In this document: positions 23,143 to 34,759 of the stretch, one piece after another
Layout: the number at the start of each line of letters is the position of its first letter
How positions within the stretch are numbered: the stretch's first letter is position 1
NCBI GenBank assembly: GCA_951213105.1
Contig: OX578133.1
Coordinates: 141,933,313 to 141,997,312 of the forward strand
DNA: 64,000 nucleotides
Origin: Amaurobius ferox
Taxonomy: Eukaryota; Arthropoda; Arachnida; Araneae; Amaurobiidae
Reading direction: 5' to 3'
The notes under the pieces: model-generated
The model's input: the letters and a program-made list of their open reading frames with translations, nothing else
Databases searched by the model: none
What the model was told of the DNA's origin: nothing
Position numbers and translations under genes: made by a program

Positions 23143-24306
23143 GTTTATATGAGCACTCGCAGTGGATCATGGATATTTCCCAGAGTTGGCCCCCACGGTA
23201 TACCAACGGACTACGCCCTTCTCAGAAGGTATATAACTCTTTTCCAAGAGTTTCTACCTATCAGTTTATCCAGCAAATACATTGAAATTTTCTTCCTCAA
23301 TTCAAAATTCAACCACGAATTGTACAATTTACGACCTCAGTATCATGTTCTTTGTAAAGATCCGTCAGTAAATGATCTTTTACCTTCTAAACTTCTTTCT
23401 GGTAGTGTTATTCTGAAGAAAAACATAAAATACTTCACTGAAACTGGCGTCATGTTCGAAGGAGAAGATACAGTCACTGACGTTGATACAGTCATTATGG
23501 CGACTGGATATCAATGGAAGTACCCTTTTCTTGAAGATGATATTGTAACATCGGAAGAAGATGGAAGGATAAATTTATATAAATGCATGTGGTCACCAAG
23601 TCTCAAGCATCAAACGCTGGCAATAATAGGTTTCGTGTTGCCTTTCGGACCAGGATTTCCATTAGGCGAAATACAATGTAGGTGGGTGGCCCAGATATTT
23701 AAAGGAAAAATGAAACTTCCATGTAAAGAAGTAATGATGGACGAAGTCGTCAAAAGACATGAGGACAATGTTAAAAGATATCGACCTGGGGATAAGATGT
23801 CTATCAGGGTAGATTTCATTCCTTATATGGATGATATTGCATCGCAGATAGGTGCCAAACCTAATTTATTCAAGATGCTAATAACTGATCCGAATCTATT
23901 CAAGGCTTGCGCCTTTGGGCCATCGTTGCCGTATCAGTATCGACTACAAGGTCCACATAAATGGAAAGGGGCTAGAAATGCAATTTTGACTGCTAACGAA
24001 AGGATGAAAGCTCCACTTCAGGGAAATACACAAAAGTACAAAATAAGAAGTCGCATGAATTTTGTGATAAGATACTTAATGAACTTGTTGTTATTGTCCT
24101 TATGGATATCCTGGAAAGACTCATCGATGAAGTACTACTTAGCTGCAATGCTTCTTCCCCATTACATGTCTTGGAGAAGCTTCCTACTGAAATATCTATG
24201 TGCAACTCTGATGTTGCCGTTTTTTATCACTTTCAACGAATTTATCAGCTGCTACTTTGTTACACTTCTAGTGCCTTTGATCATTGCCAGTGTAAGTTCC
24301 ATCTAG
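23143..24306 (+). CDS. Flavin-containing monooxygenase, coding exon 2 (residues 212-598, stop)
   Basis: This single 1,164-base exon encodes the rest of the FMO. It starts with VYMSTRSGSW, the expected continuation after the NADP motif. The ATGY motif is at residues 331-334 in the context VIMATGYQWKYPF, followed by the conserved FMO region to about residue 500. From about residue 515 to 598 the protein is strongly hydrophobic, with roughly three or four possible membrane segments near 519-535, 541-556, 559-576 and 580-596. Vertebrate FMOs are about 530-560 residues with one short C-terminal anchor, so this tail is longer than usual. The open frame runs back to a Met at 23119, but that stretch is intron: the acceptor AG is 23141-23142 and the sequence before it has no FMO similarity. 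A TAG stop ends the frame at 24306. The frame is intact, so the gene is probably functional. Confidence 0.94.
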   Translation, partial: VYMSTRSGSWIFPRVGPHGIPTDYALLRRYITLFQEFLPISLSSKYIEIFFLNSKFNHELYNLRPQYHVLCKDPSVNDLLPSKLLSGSVILKKNIKYFTETGVMFEGEDTVTDVDTVIMATGYQWKYPFLEDDIVTSEEDGRINLYKCMWSPSLKHQTLAIIGFVLPFGPGFPLGEIQCRWVAQIFKGKMKLPCKEVMMDEVVKRHEDNVKRYRPGDKMSIRVDFIPYMDDIASQIGAKPNLFKMLITDPNLFKACAFGPSLPYQYRLQGPHKWKGARNAILTANERMKAPLQGNTQKYKIRSRMNFVIRYLMNLLLLSLWISWKDSSMKYYLAAMLLPHYMSWRSFLLKYLCATLMLPFFITFNEFISCYFVTLLVPLIIASVSSI

Positions 24307-25446
24307 CATTAAACATATTTACTGATGTCAAAAATTTTAGTTTAACATTGATTTTGTAACGATTGCCAAGCAAATAGGTGCCAGTAGTATGAGATTTAAA
24401 ATTTGGAATGTTTACATAAAGTTTGAATCCAGCCGTCACTTTTGTATCTAATTAAAAATTTCGTATATTTTCATTTTAAAAACAATGCATAATAGATAAC
24501 TTGATAAAATTACAGTTCAATAAATAAGAATCGTAAAAAACTAAATATTCCTTACAAAATACAGGATTTTGTAAGTTCTGTTTATTCACGTTCATTCATA
24601 CTCTCATCTGATTAAAACGAAGAATGAGTTGTTACAATTCTTTATTTCATTTTGAAATGCAATTATTACTTAGTGGGAACACACATGTTATATTGTTTTA
24701 ATCTCAGTCATTATCGTATTTAGTCATTGTTTTCTATAAATATTACTTTTATATCTCAATATTCGTGCTTATTTTTATTGTTAGCAAAATGTTACACTAT
24801 ATTTAGAATTTATGTTATAAATATAGCGCTTGCGCACCGTGTTCAAATGTATATTGACATCGCATCAAAGATTCCATACTTATTCAATCAATAAAATTTT
24901 ATTGTTGTTTGTTCTGTTGTCGGAATTTGTATTTTGTCTCAAAGTGAAATTATTTTTCCAGCTTGTATGGCGTCATATCAAATTCACTGCTAATTTTTTT
25001 GAGTTCTAATAATAATTTTGTTTTTGCGCTCTAAAACTAATTTTTTGCGTCAGAATTAATTGTAAATGATTTTTCCAAATACAAATATACAGCAATAGTT
25101 TCTAAATTATTTTAAGAAATCACTCTTGTAAAAACAAAAAAAAAATCTTTCATAACTAGTAATTGGTGCTTTCTTTTTCTGAGAATCAGCACTAATAAAG
25201 ATTGAAGAATCTGCATTCTAACTCTACGTTAAAGATTAATGCAGGCACTGCAAATTCTATTTTTATGGTACTTATGGTCAATGAACTTTAGTTGCCCATT
25301 CTTTTAACGTACTTAAGCACTACAGAAGATTTATGGGTCACTTGGGGTTTATGGACCACATTTGTTTTCGCTATATCCTATTATGTCACACTTTTTTCTA
25401 TAGTTATTTTTAAGATTAAATAAGAGAACGTTAGAATACTTATTTT
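24307..25446 (+). other. FMO 3' UTR and flank
   Basis: AT-rich sequence without recognisable genes or repeats between the FMO stop and the family B copy starting near 25447. The proximal part is presumably 3' UTR, ending at one of the AATAAA signals. Confidence 0.5.
24890..24895 (+). promoter_or_regulatory. Candidate FMO polyadenylation signal (AATAAA)
   Basis: AATAAA lies about 585 bases after the FMO stop and is followed by a T-rich and GT-rich stretch. Another AATAAA at 24519-24524 could give a shorter 3' UTR. In AT-rich DNA such hexamers are frequent, so this is only a candidate. Confidence 0.4.
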
Positions 25447-26250
25447 TACTTTCCCTGCAATACATGGTAATGTATAGGGAAAATATTGGAATCATGCCGT
25501 AAATCGCAACTCGAGTTTTCGACGGATCTACACATTTCGAAACCTCTAGAATGCGAAAAAACTATTTCTAGCGTGACGTGTGTGTGTGTGTCTGTCTGTG
25601 TGTCTGTGTGTCTGTCGGTGCAAGTATGTATCCACTCTAACTCAAAAACTAATGGACCGAATTTCATAAAATTTGGTAGGTAAGTCACTTGAGTATGACC
25701 CTGGTACTGATTAGTTTTTGGTACGATTCGTAAAAACAAAACCCGCCTTTTTCTGCGAAAAGGCCCGCAAAAATTTCAGTTATCCACTCTAGCTAAAATA
25801 CTAATTGACCAAATTTCCCAAAATGTAGTAGATAAGTTACTTGTGGGATATTCTGGTGCTGATTAGATTTTGGTATTATTCGGAAAAGAACAGCTTGCCT
25901 CTTTTTACGAAATGGCCCTCAAATATCGCCAAAAGCTAAAAAAATCTATGTATGTTCAAATATATCAATTAAATGCTTGTTTTATACGTAATTTTTGATG
26001 AGGATAAGAATAAGAACAACTCCAGTACTCTATAACTAACTGTTCTCGAGATATTTGAGATTTTCGCATTTAGTTATGCCGATTTTGGAAAAATGTCCAA
26101 TTAACAAATAAAAACAGAAATGGAATTAAAAATGCAAATTTAGTGTTATTTTGTGCAATTAAACTCAATTTAATGAATTATTAAAGAAATAAAGAAAAAA
26201 TGAATTTGAGTCTGCAGGGAAAGTCATGTGCTGCCCACATCAGATTTTTA
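25447..26250 (-). mobile_element. Repeat family B, copy 2 (CCCTGCA subfamily)
   Basis: Reverse-oriented. The hairpin end is at 25447-25485, then CGAGTTTTCGACGG, a TG/TCTG-rich microsatellite at about 25578-25620, and the inverted 5' motif CATGTGCTGCCCACATCAGA at 26226-26245. In this copy the terminal words are ACTTTCCCTGCA rather than ACTTTCCTTATA. Confidence 0.75.
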
Positions 26251-26352
26251 AATATTAATCCCAGATTTTGTACCTTTATCTTTCATTGTCTATCTCACAT
26301 AGGATCGCTAAGTTTTAAAGCGATTTATATAATTTTTACACAATCTTGAGAA

Positions 26353-26380
26353 CCTTTTCTGGTAGGTCGGACGGTCTGGA
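26353..26380 (+). mobile_element. 5'-truncated SINE 3' end
   Basis: CCTTTTCTGGTAGGTCGGAC and the following GGTCTGG match the 3' end of the SINE at 32331-32596. I could not identify its target duplication. Confidence 0.55.
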
Positions 26381-26799
26381 TAGCTCGTAGGCCAGGTCCT
26401 AACTCAAGCAGGCTTCTAATATTGACTTTTTCTGTTATTTTTGCTTGAAGGGGAAGCTTATTTTTCATCTTATGTGACCTTGTTTTCGTTTTCGAACAGG
26501 AATGTTTTTGTGCTTCGGAAATTGCAACCCCCAAGTGCGGATCTAGGAAATTCGTGAGAGATAGGGTCCCCAAAAGGTACACTGACACGCCTCCTCACCT
26601 CGAAACCAAAGGTGATCAACACCGTTTAACTGGCATGCTTCGCGTCTAAAAAAAATCTACTTGATTAGGTTATTTATAAAAGTTCTATAGATCGCTTTTA
26701 CATGGTCTTCCTATTGCTTTTATTTTGACAAAAATAGTACTTGACAGTTTTTGAGCTATTAAAACCATTACAAATGGAAGTTTCACATAAATTCGATGA

Positions 26800-28725
26800 A
26801 TAATTTTTATTTCAATCAGGAGTTACCAAGCGTGTGACCATGGATGTGTTTCTTTGATTTGCAATGAAACTTTTAAGTTGTCAGTCAGAGAATTCGAGAA
26901 AACTAGCCGAATACCCATTGAAAATCAACGGTCTCACGAAATGAAACCTCGGAACAATGCGAACTTATGAATAATTCGACTTTTTCAGTTAGTTTTATCG
27001 AACTGTTCACCAGAACACTAAATTTCAATTTTCTATCTCACTTTAGAGTGGGAATTTCTCAGTCATTCGTCCAATTGAACAATTCAATGTGTGCCGCCCT
27101 TAAAATACCAAAATTTACAGCACAGTAATTTTGTTTCTATGTTTATATCATAGGAATATCCCTCTGTCCCCCTGTCAGTTATATCTTATAGCGCAGTAGG
27201 TCTTTCTATCATTTCGCATTTCAAATGTTGCAGTGAAGCGCCCGTGAAATAAGCATTTTTGAAAAGTCCGATTTTTCCCTAGGCTTTATTAAACAATAGA
27301 CCCGTAAACCAATTTTTAAGTCTAAATCTCGCTTAAAAGAAGATGTTTATTATTTATTTGGTAAATGGAACATTTTGGTGTGCAATATCCTGAAGCCAAC
27401 AAATATTGGAAAATCGAAGTTGGCCTCCTTCTTCCTATAAAACGATCTCCCTTGCACCAATTTTTAAGCCTATATCTCATCTCAAAGTTCCTTTAATTAT
27501 CAATTCACATTCCGAACGTTTTGACGTACAGCACTCTTTAAATGAACATATTTATAAAATTCGATTTTTCTTGCAGTTTTTATCGAACAATTGATCCGTT
27601 TATCATATTTCAAGTCTCTATTTCACATTTCAAACGTTTCGGTGTGGGACACCACCTCAAATAATTTTTTTTGAAAAATTTGATTTTTTGCTGAAGTTTT
27701 AGAACCTGTACCAAAGGCCCGAGCCGTGCACCAAATTTAAAGTCTCCATCTAACTTAAAAGAAGGCGTTTCTCATTATTTCTGCAAATCGAACATTTTAG
27801 TGTTGTTGTTGAGACCCAGACCGTCTGACCTACCAGAAAGGTGTAAGGTAACCGTGAACATTTTAGTGTGAGACACCTCTAATTTAGCAAGTATTGGCAT
27901 ATTAAAATTGTACACTTTCTTTCTTTCGAACTATCTACTCTTACACCAAATGTAAAATTTCTATCTTACCACGAAATATGTTTTTCTGTTATTTTACTTT
28001 TCAAGCGTTTTGGTGTTGAGCCAAATCCCCTCCCTAACCAAAATTTTTGAAAAAAATTGATTTTTTCCGGGGATGTTTTTCCGGATCAAATTATTGATCC
28101 TTATACCAAATTTCAAGTCTCTATCTCACGTAAAGGAAGGCGTTTATCATTTATTCGGCAATTTGAACATTATGGTCTGCGACACCACTGAAGTAGCAAA
28201 TATTGGAACACTGAAATTGTACACTTTATTTTTTTCGATCTACCTTCACACCAAATTTTCTCTGTCTCATCATGTAGTATGAAGTATGTTTTTCTGTCAT
28301 TTCACTTTTCGAACGTATTGGTGTGGAGCACCTCTTCTACAAAACATTTAAAAAAAATTTGATTTTTGCCAAGGATTTTATCGAAGGATTCATCCCTGCA
28401 ATTCCAAGTCTCCATCTTAGGTGTTTATCATTTACTTGGTAAGTTAACCATTTTGGTGCGTGGCACCCCTAAAGTAGCAAATATTGAAAAACTAAAATTG
28501 AGCACTTTCTTTCATTCGAACTATCTACCTATACACCAAATATGAAATCTCTATCTCTTAGCGAAATACGTTATTCCATTATTTCACATTTCGAACGTTT
28601 TGGTGTGGAGCACTCTCTCTAATGAAAAATTTTGAAAAATTCCAATTTTTTCTGATACTGTTATTGAACGGTTGATCTATTCAGAAATCTATCTATTCAG
28701 AAAATGTCAGAAAAAGGCGTGACAG
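26800..28725. repeat. Family C: ~300-bp tandem-like repeat array
   Basis: Two alternating half-units recur: CAAGTCTCTATCTCACTTAA with AAGAAGGCGTTTCTCATTTA, and TTTCACTTTTCGAACG with TTTTGGTGTGGAGCACC. Successive starts are about 290-375 bases apart, the larger value including a SINE insertion. It contains no gene. A second array lies at 54070-56080. Confidence 0.7.
27804..27855 (-). mobile_element. 5'-truncated SINE with 14-bp target duplication
   Basis: Reverse copy of the SINE 3' end with a GTTGTTGTT tail. The direct repeat GAACATTTTAGTGT flanks it exactly, at 27790-27803 and 27856-27869. Confidence 0.85.
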
Positions 28726-29337
28726 ACAGACACTTTGGAATTAGTATACAGTGGCGTCACCACGGGGTAAGGATTTGGGAATCATATTCTTCTCCAGGAA
28801 CCCAACAGAGCCCATTAAAGTTCGTAGAAATGATAATTGGAGAAAACGGAAACAAGATATCTTGTTGCCCCACCTCCACTCACCCCAAAAAATTTTCTGG
28901 CAATGCTACTGATAGTATACATAGATTAAAATTTTTACGACAAAAAATTACCCTTTAAACTAAAAAGTAAAAAAAGAAAAAAAATCACTTTTTATTTTTT
29001 ATTTTCCATATATATTGAATAAAACGTTAAACATGCTTTTAAAAAAAGGAGTTATCAAGCCATTGCAAGTAGGATGCACGCGCTTTATAATAAAATTGGT
29101 GAAACAATACATGCACAAATCAAGCAAGCCTCCTTGACTTCAAACTCACTTTTCTCAAAACTGTCGTTTCCAACTTTCCGCGCAGTGTAGCGTCGAAACT
29201 AATTGACCCATAATCTTAAAACTTTGCATGTTATTGTACTATGTACATATATACATACTCCAGCTAATTGTAAATAATATCTGTTAATAAAATTTTATTA
29301 AAACATTTTTTTATTTAATTACAAAACTACCTTAATT
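28726..29337. other. Unassigned; 28740-28890 shares sequence with 41880-42020
   Basis: CAGTGGCGTCACCACGGGG and the following line resemble AGTGACGTCGCCAAGGGGG near 41880, with a shared CCAGGAACnnA(T/A)CAGA downstream. This suggests another dispersed repeat; no ends were defined. Confidence 0.4.
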
Positions 29338-30649
29338 TTTAACACTTTACAACAAAGTTGAAAAGTCTTTATGACTTTGTTCATTCTGTTTGTCTGTCTG
29401 TCTGTCTGTTAGCACGATAACTGCCGCAAAAATGACTTAATCAAAATGAAATTTTAGTATGTTGTTCAGACGGTCTGTAGAATCTATGGGAATATAAATG
29501 AATAGCATCACCCAATTAGATTTGGATTGAACCCCGGTTGAAAAAATGAAATACATTGAACCCTATGGGACCTAATTTTTAAAACATTTTTTAAGCGGAT
29601 TTAAAATTCACAAATTGCTTCGAAAATTTTAGGTAATATTCAAATTATTCCATAAAATATATAAAAAAAATTCAGCAAAATATATTCAGTAGTTTTTTAA
29701 ATAAAAATTAAAATAATAATTACACCCTTTTATATGAAGCGATCACGTGACCATGATATGAAAAGATCACGTGACCCACTTCAAAATGAAATATGGCATC
29801 CATCTTGTCTCAAAATCGTGATTTTTAAAGTTCTTTTTAATTCATATTGAGTGTTGAATCCGTCCTAAAACCGCTTTATTTTTGCTTAAATTCTGTGCAT
29901 CTACATACTGAAAGAACGCAATTACAATATATTTGAGTTTAAATGATCATCCAAATTTGATTATTTCTACAACGAAGCCTATTTTTCACTTATGTAAAAT
30001 GTAAACAGCAAAATATGTAGGATGAGTTGTATAAGAATTGCTGTATTTCTTTAACGCAAAATTATTTAGCTCATGGAGTCTCCATAGCTGATATGAATGA
30101 AATATTTATTGATTTTATAGAGAGAAGGACGATTTTTTCGATGAAGTTTTAAGCATAGAGTTTAATTACTTTTAGCTCCATGGTCTTAAACCTTAAAAGT
30201 TTTTAAATAAAATAAATTATTTTAGTACTGTGATGAATGAAGTGAATGGGAAAATGTTATGAATGAAATGCTGCTTTAATAGAGAGAGCCAGGCGTGTTA
30301 TTTTTTCTATGACGTCATTTGAATGAATGTCAGTTATTTTCGATGAAGTTTTCAAATATAATAAATTATTGTAGTATTATGATAATTTTAAAAATATTAC
30401 CGAGGAATGTATCGCATTTTAGAGATGTTTAAACCAGGCAATTTATATTTCAATGCCGTCATTTGAATTAAGTTCATCTTTTTCGATGAAGGTTTAAGTT
30501 TTCAAATATAATAAATTAATGTAGTATTGTGATAAGTTTTAAAATATTACCGAGGAATGTATTGCATTTTAGAGATGTTTAAATAAAATTGCATTGAAGC
30601 TCGAAAGTGTTTCATAATCAATGTTTTAAGCTTGATTGATCTTTCTTGT
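29338..30649 (-). mobile_element. Repeat family A, copy 4
   Basis: Complete reverse copy with the hairpin at 29338-29370, four CTGT-type units, the shared internal blocks, and the TTTCTTGT end at about 30649. Confidence 0.8.
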
Positions 30650-32197
30650 TCTTCTTTGCAAACTTCAATATAATTTTCGGTGGAATTTAAAGTATAACCT
30701 CTTAAGAATTTATATTTAAAAAAATTGGGAATGAATTCACCCCCAGTTTATATAGAAAGCAGCACCTGTATTGTAGGGCACAATTTCAAAAACTATTAAA
30801 GAATCTACCATAAAAACAAAATGTTCTACCAAACATTTATTTGATGTGTTTTGCTGTAATAATAGAAAAAGAGCAAGACAATACACTCTAAAAATTTGAT
30901 ATTATTTGATAAAATAATTACAGGTCTATAAATTTTGAATATTTCACTACAAACAACAATTTTTGAGCTAGAAAGAGTGATCATACGTCCCCTCCCCCCC
31001 TAAAATTTTTACCAGTATTTAAAGAAAAAAAATAGTTTAAATTAATAAACTCATGACTATTACTTTTTATAAACAGAAAGTTACTTCTAAAATTAAACAC
31101 ACACTAACAAAAAGTACCATAGGTATTAGATTATCTGAACATGCTCGTGATGTAATAAAAACTTTCCACTGCCTTATCCCAAACTGTTATCAATGATAAT
31201 TTTGTCCGCTTTTCAATAAAACTTTTAATTTAACTAACTGTAACAATCCCCGTAATATTTTGCTTTTCGAATCTTTATTTATTAACATCTATCATAATTT
31301 CATCTATAATGTTTACCCTGGGCAACATCCCAGTTTCATTTGGCGTCTCATTCCTAATTCCATGAAGGTTAAATCATCGTCTGCATATTTAAACACCCGA
31401 TTGTGTTATATTTTCTATTTAATTAATTTTAATTCTGTATATGCTGTGTCATTTGTATTTTTTATGATTTTTATTGCATTCGTATTTCTTGTTCATTTCG
31501 GCCATCAATGACATGCAAATTTGATCGCAGTTTGGCTGGTTATAAATTACTTAATTTTCTTCTTGCTCTTGTCATATGACAGGGATGATGGGTGTTTCAT
31601 GCTCGAAAGCACTCAAGCTTGTATATATGTTTTCGTCGTATATAATATAGTTTCGTCTTTATGAAAATTCAAGAATGGAGGAAAAGTTTTAAACAGAATA
31701 TTGGGTTCACATTTAAGTGAATTGTCCGTTAAGTTAACTGTCCTATAAAATTTGGCGATTGCTTTGCGATATTCTATTCTGTTTTGTTACTCTATGCGAA
31801 CCACTTAATCTGCTGTCGCTTCCATAATATCTTGTCTGTACTGAAAACATCTGTATTGAATTTCTATAAACAATAGTTTTAAGTATGTTCATAGAAGCGT
31901 ATTCCATAAATATGAAGCACACACCTATTGTGATCGGTTTTTCCATCCGTCCCTCTGTCCGCATGTTACACATAAAAAAACACTAGGTTGATTTTTTCAA
32001 AATTTAATATATAACACATAGAGACAATTTTATCTGGCTAAAATTTGTTAAAATGTTGAAAAATAGAAACAATTTTATATGTTTGCTTAATTATTTCCGG
32101 AGCACCGGGGCAACGTATTTCATGACAAAATAGCTTACATCTTGGTCGGTAATTAGAATAATGATTTGTAAAAATCAAATGCCTGAACATTTACAAA
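30650..32197. other. Unassigned stretch with a possible Penelope-like endonuclease relic at about 31190-31330
   Basis: A + strand frame reads TFNLTNCNNPRNILLFESLF followed by INIYHN. The ILLFESLFI pattern resembles the glutamate-containing end of the GIY-YIG domain of Penelope-like retroelements. It is short, the upstream frame is shifted, and no reverse transcriptase is visible, so the call is weak. Elsewhere nothing is recognised. Confidence 0.25.
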
Positions 32198-32210
32198 CGA
32201 AAAACAACAT

Positions 32211-32330
32211 GCCAACGGCCGTACCGTGCTTAAAACACGGGTTCTCGTTAGATCACCGAAGTCAGGCAGCATCGGGCGCGGTTAGTACTTGGGTGGGTGA
32301 CCACCTGGGAACACCGCGTGCTGTTGGCAC
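32211..32330 (+). rRNA. 5S rRNA-derived sequence heading a chimeric SINE
   Basis: About 120 bases match 5S rRNA end to end. The paired termini are GCCAACGGCC and GCTGTTGGC. The core words GATCACCGAAG, TCGGGCGCGGTTAGTACTTG and GGGAACACCGCGTG are present, so the internal control regions for TFIIIA are largely kept. Differences from a typical animal 5S include GTTAGATCACC and AGTCAGGCAGCAT. It is single, not in an array, and is fused directly to a SINE body, so I read it as a retroposed SINE head rather than a ribosomal gene. Confidence 0.85.
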
Positions 32331-32596
32331 ATTTCGGATGCGGTAGCCATGTAGTTTGCGCGCTGGATTTGCACGCTGTCACAACTGCCGCCGTGTTCAT
32401 GCGGAGTACGATCACGTTAAACATGTGGGTCCGTAAGTCCTTCCGAGAGGTTGGTGGTAGGGGAAGGAGGATACGGTCCCTGTGGATGCCTCCCCCACTG
32501 GGTTCCGGTCTAAATTGGGTGGCACTTCCCGGTCGTCCAAACAGTTACCCTTCACCTTTCTGGTAGGTCGGACTGTCTGGGTCTGAACAACAACAA
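32211..32596 (+). mobile_element. 5S-tRNA chimeric SINE (full copy)
   Basis: Order: 5S unit (32211-32330), a tRNA-type head starting GCGGTAGCCATGTAG, a body shared with the copy at 36362-36645 (from ACTGCCGCCGTGTTCA onward), and a (AAC)n tail ending at about 32596. Compared with the other copy, its tRNA head lacks about 37 bases that include the B box. Near-identical 13-base words flank the whole unit, CGAAAAACAACAT at 32198-32210 and CGGAAAACAACTT at 32597-32609 (11 of 13), as expected for a target duplication. Confidence 0.72.
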
Positions 32597-32881
32597 CGGA
32601 AAACAACTTCTAAAGAGTAGACGTGTAGATTTTGAGGAATTCAAAAACACGTTCTCTGCTGGACTTTCTCATTTCTGTTGAGGATGAAGATTGTCCGGAC
32701 ACTTTCTTCTCCATACTCTGCGCATTCTAATGTGCATTATACAAGATGTATACTACTGTCGCCAAATCGTCAAAAAACAATAATAAATAAAAATAAAAAT
32801 AAAAACTATAATGACGTTAAATTAAAAAAAAATGACGCTAAATTAACAAATATGACGCCAAATTGATAAAAATTCAATATA

Positions 32882-34278
32882 CGCTACCCGACACAGGAAA
32901 TGCAACACCATGAAAGAGCGAATAGAGTGTGATGATAAAGGACACACAGGCAGAGATGGCATATATAAATAAGTGATGTTAATTCCAGAAGGATAATAAG
33001 CTGAGTGCAGTAATGGCAAAAACAGGGTGATCAGTAGGCAATAGGACCAACTCTTGAGGCGATACACGCAGCAACTCTTTGAGGAACAGATGCAATGAGC
33101 GTGCGGATAGTTTTCTGAGGGATGGATGACCATATGTCTTCAACCATCCTCCACAGGTCGTCCACTATTTAAGCCGGGTGCAGGACAGTCAAGCGACGGC
33201 CAATCACGTCCCATACATGCTCGATGGGTGAGATTTGTAGACAGCTTAGGCCAAGGAAGTACATGGATACCTTGCAAGGCTTGTCTGCTGGTTGCCATGT
33301 GCGGTTGCACGTTATCGTGCTGGAAAACAACATTTTGCAACCGCTGAAGGTAGGGCAGTGCAACCGGGCCGCAGCATCTCATCCACATATCGTCATGCCG
33401 TCATTGTGCTTCTGATACAAATCAGAGGTGACCGGCTATTGAAGCCGATGGCACCCCAGACCATGATGCCGTGTTGTCGATCAGTATGGCGTTCAACAGT
33501 TGCAGCAAGATTCGAGATGTTTCCACGTCGCCTCCAAATCTCACACGGTGACTGTTATTCGACAAACAGAACCGAGACTTGTCGCTGAACACTGCCCTGT
33601 CCCATTCAGTCGTCCAAGAGGGTCCGACATCATTGCAATCGCTTACGTTGGTGTCTTGTCGTCAATGTCAGTCTTCATAATGGATGGTTTGAGCCGCTTT
33701 CTGTCAATCGTCGAGAAACTGTTCTCCTGATATTGGAACATCCAATGCACTCTGCAAATTCTGCAGCATGTCGAAAGTTGTCGTTTGTGGGGTTGCTAAC
33801 GCCTGCTTTCGAATGCGTCGATCAACGCGTGCTGACGTAGTCTGGATGGACCTATACCACTGCGAAGATTCACATGCCCATCTTCAATCCATCTTCTCCA
33901 AATCATTTGCACAGTGGACGCATCTACGCGTGTTTCAACGGTGATACGCCGGTACGACCACCCAGCCGTAAGTAGGCCTAAAATGAATCCCCTCGCACGA
34001 TCGTCCAAATACTGAAACGGACTTTGGCGTCGTCAGCCAGACATCTTCAACAATCTTTTTAAACGAAAAACAGCTCGGAGAGAGGATTTCCGTAGGCGAC
34101 AGATAGCAACATTTGTTGGTTTATCTGCCGTTTCCATTCCTTTTATACCACGCTCTAATCACGTAACCTACATACATTTCAGATCATTTGCATACATCGG
34201 CCACCTGCGGTTGTCTCGAAATTTGCATAATTATACGGCCAAAGCTTCATGGTGTTGCATTTTTTATGTCGGGTAGTG
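32882..34278 (-). mobile_element. Tc1-like element, 1.4 kb, dead
   Basis: Inverted ends of about 31 bases (CACTACCCGACATAAAAAAT at the right end when read inward) are flanked by TA at 32880-32881 and 34279-34280. The element encloses one transposase pseudogene on the - strand. Confidence 0.9.
33031..34044 (-). pseudogene. Tc1-type transposase pseudogene
   Basis: Read from 34044 downwards, the fourth codon is TGA where CGA (Arg) is expected, a typical CpG-decay change. The DNA-binding part follows (DDRARGFILGLLTAGWSYRR). Then come GIMVWGAIGFNSRSPL at about 33480-33415, the second catalytic Asp block FQHDNVQPH at about 33330, and the Glu block SPIEHVWDVIGRRL. The last two are in different frames, so a frameshift separates D from E. 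The C-terminus SVPQRVAACIAS ends at a stop at 33031. Length (about 338 codons) is normal for the family. The element cannot encode an active enzyme. Confidence 0.88.
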
Positions 34279-34759
34279 TATTTTCGATTATTCAAAAAAA
34301 TTCTACTTTATGAGCACCTAATTCCATTGAACAAGTATAAATGAGATATAGCTTTTGAAAAGGTAGAGGGTTCTCGAGAACAATCCTTGCATCCTCGACT
34401 TGAATATATGCAAAGTAATGAAGATTATATATGTTAATCAAATATTTGCGAATTATAGTTTTAGCATTTCCTTCTATATTGAACAAGTGAAAGTTTGGAA
34501 GAAGAGAGTGTGGCAGCCCCTCTTCTCTCAACAGCCATAAACTTTGGAAGCGCTCCCCATAGATCTATGCCCCCCTCCCTCTGGGACTGGAAGGATGTAC
34601 TTGGTCGCGAATGGTTGTATTTTTGTGAGCTCCGCACCACGTGTTTTTCTCATGCCTCAGCCACGTGCTCCTGTATCTTTGCATGCATACAAGAAAATGT
34701 TCGGCCAGGATAAGACTATTTTTGACATAGGAAATACAAAGCCAAATTTATGTTAACGG

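Noticed and set aside
31585..31620. Hammerhead ribozyme suggested by GATGATGG...CTCGAAAGC
   Set aside because: The intervening bases do not form the required stem, so the core words alone are not enough.
32211..32330. Functional 5S rRNA gene
   Set aside because: It is single, carries changes in core positions, lacks a T-run terminator straight after it and is joined to a SINE body within flanking duplicate words.
32297..32566. Open frame similar in protein to the - strand frame at 36387-36629
   Set aside because: Both lie inside copies of the same SINE, so the shared peptide reflects shared DNA rather than coding selection.
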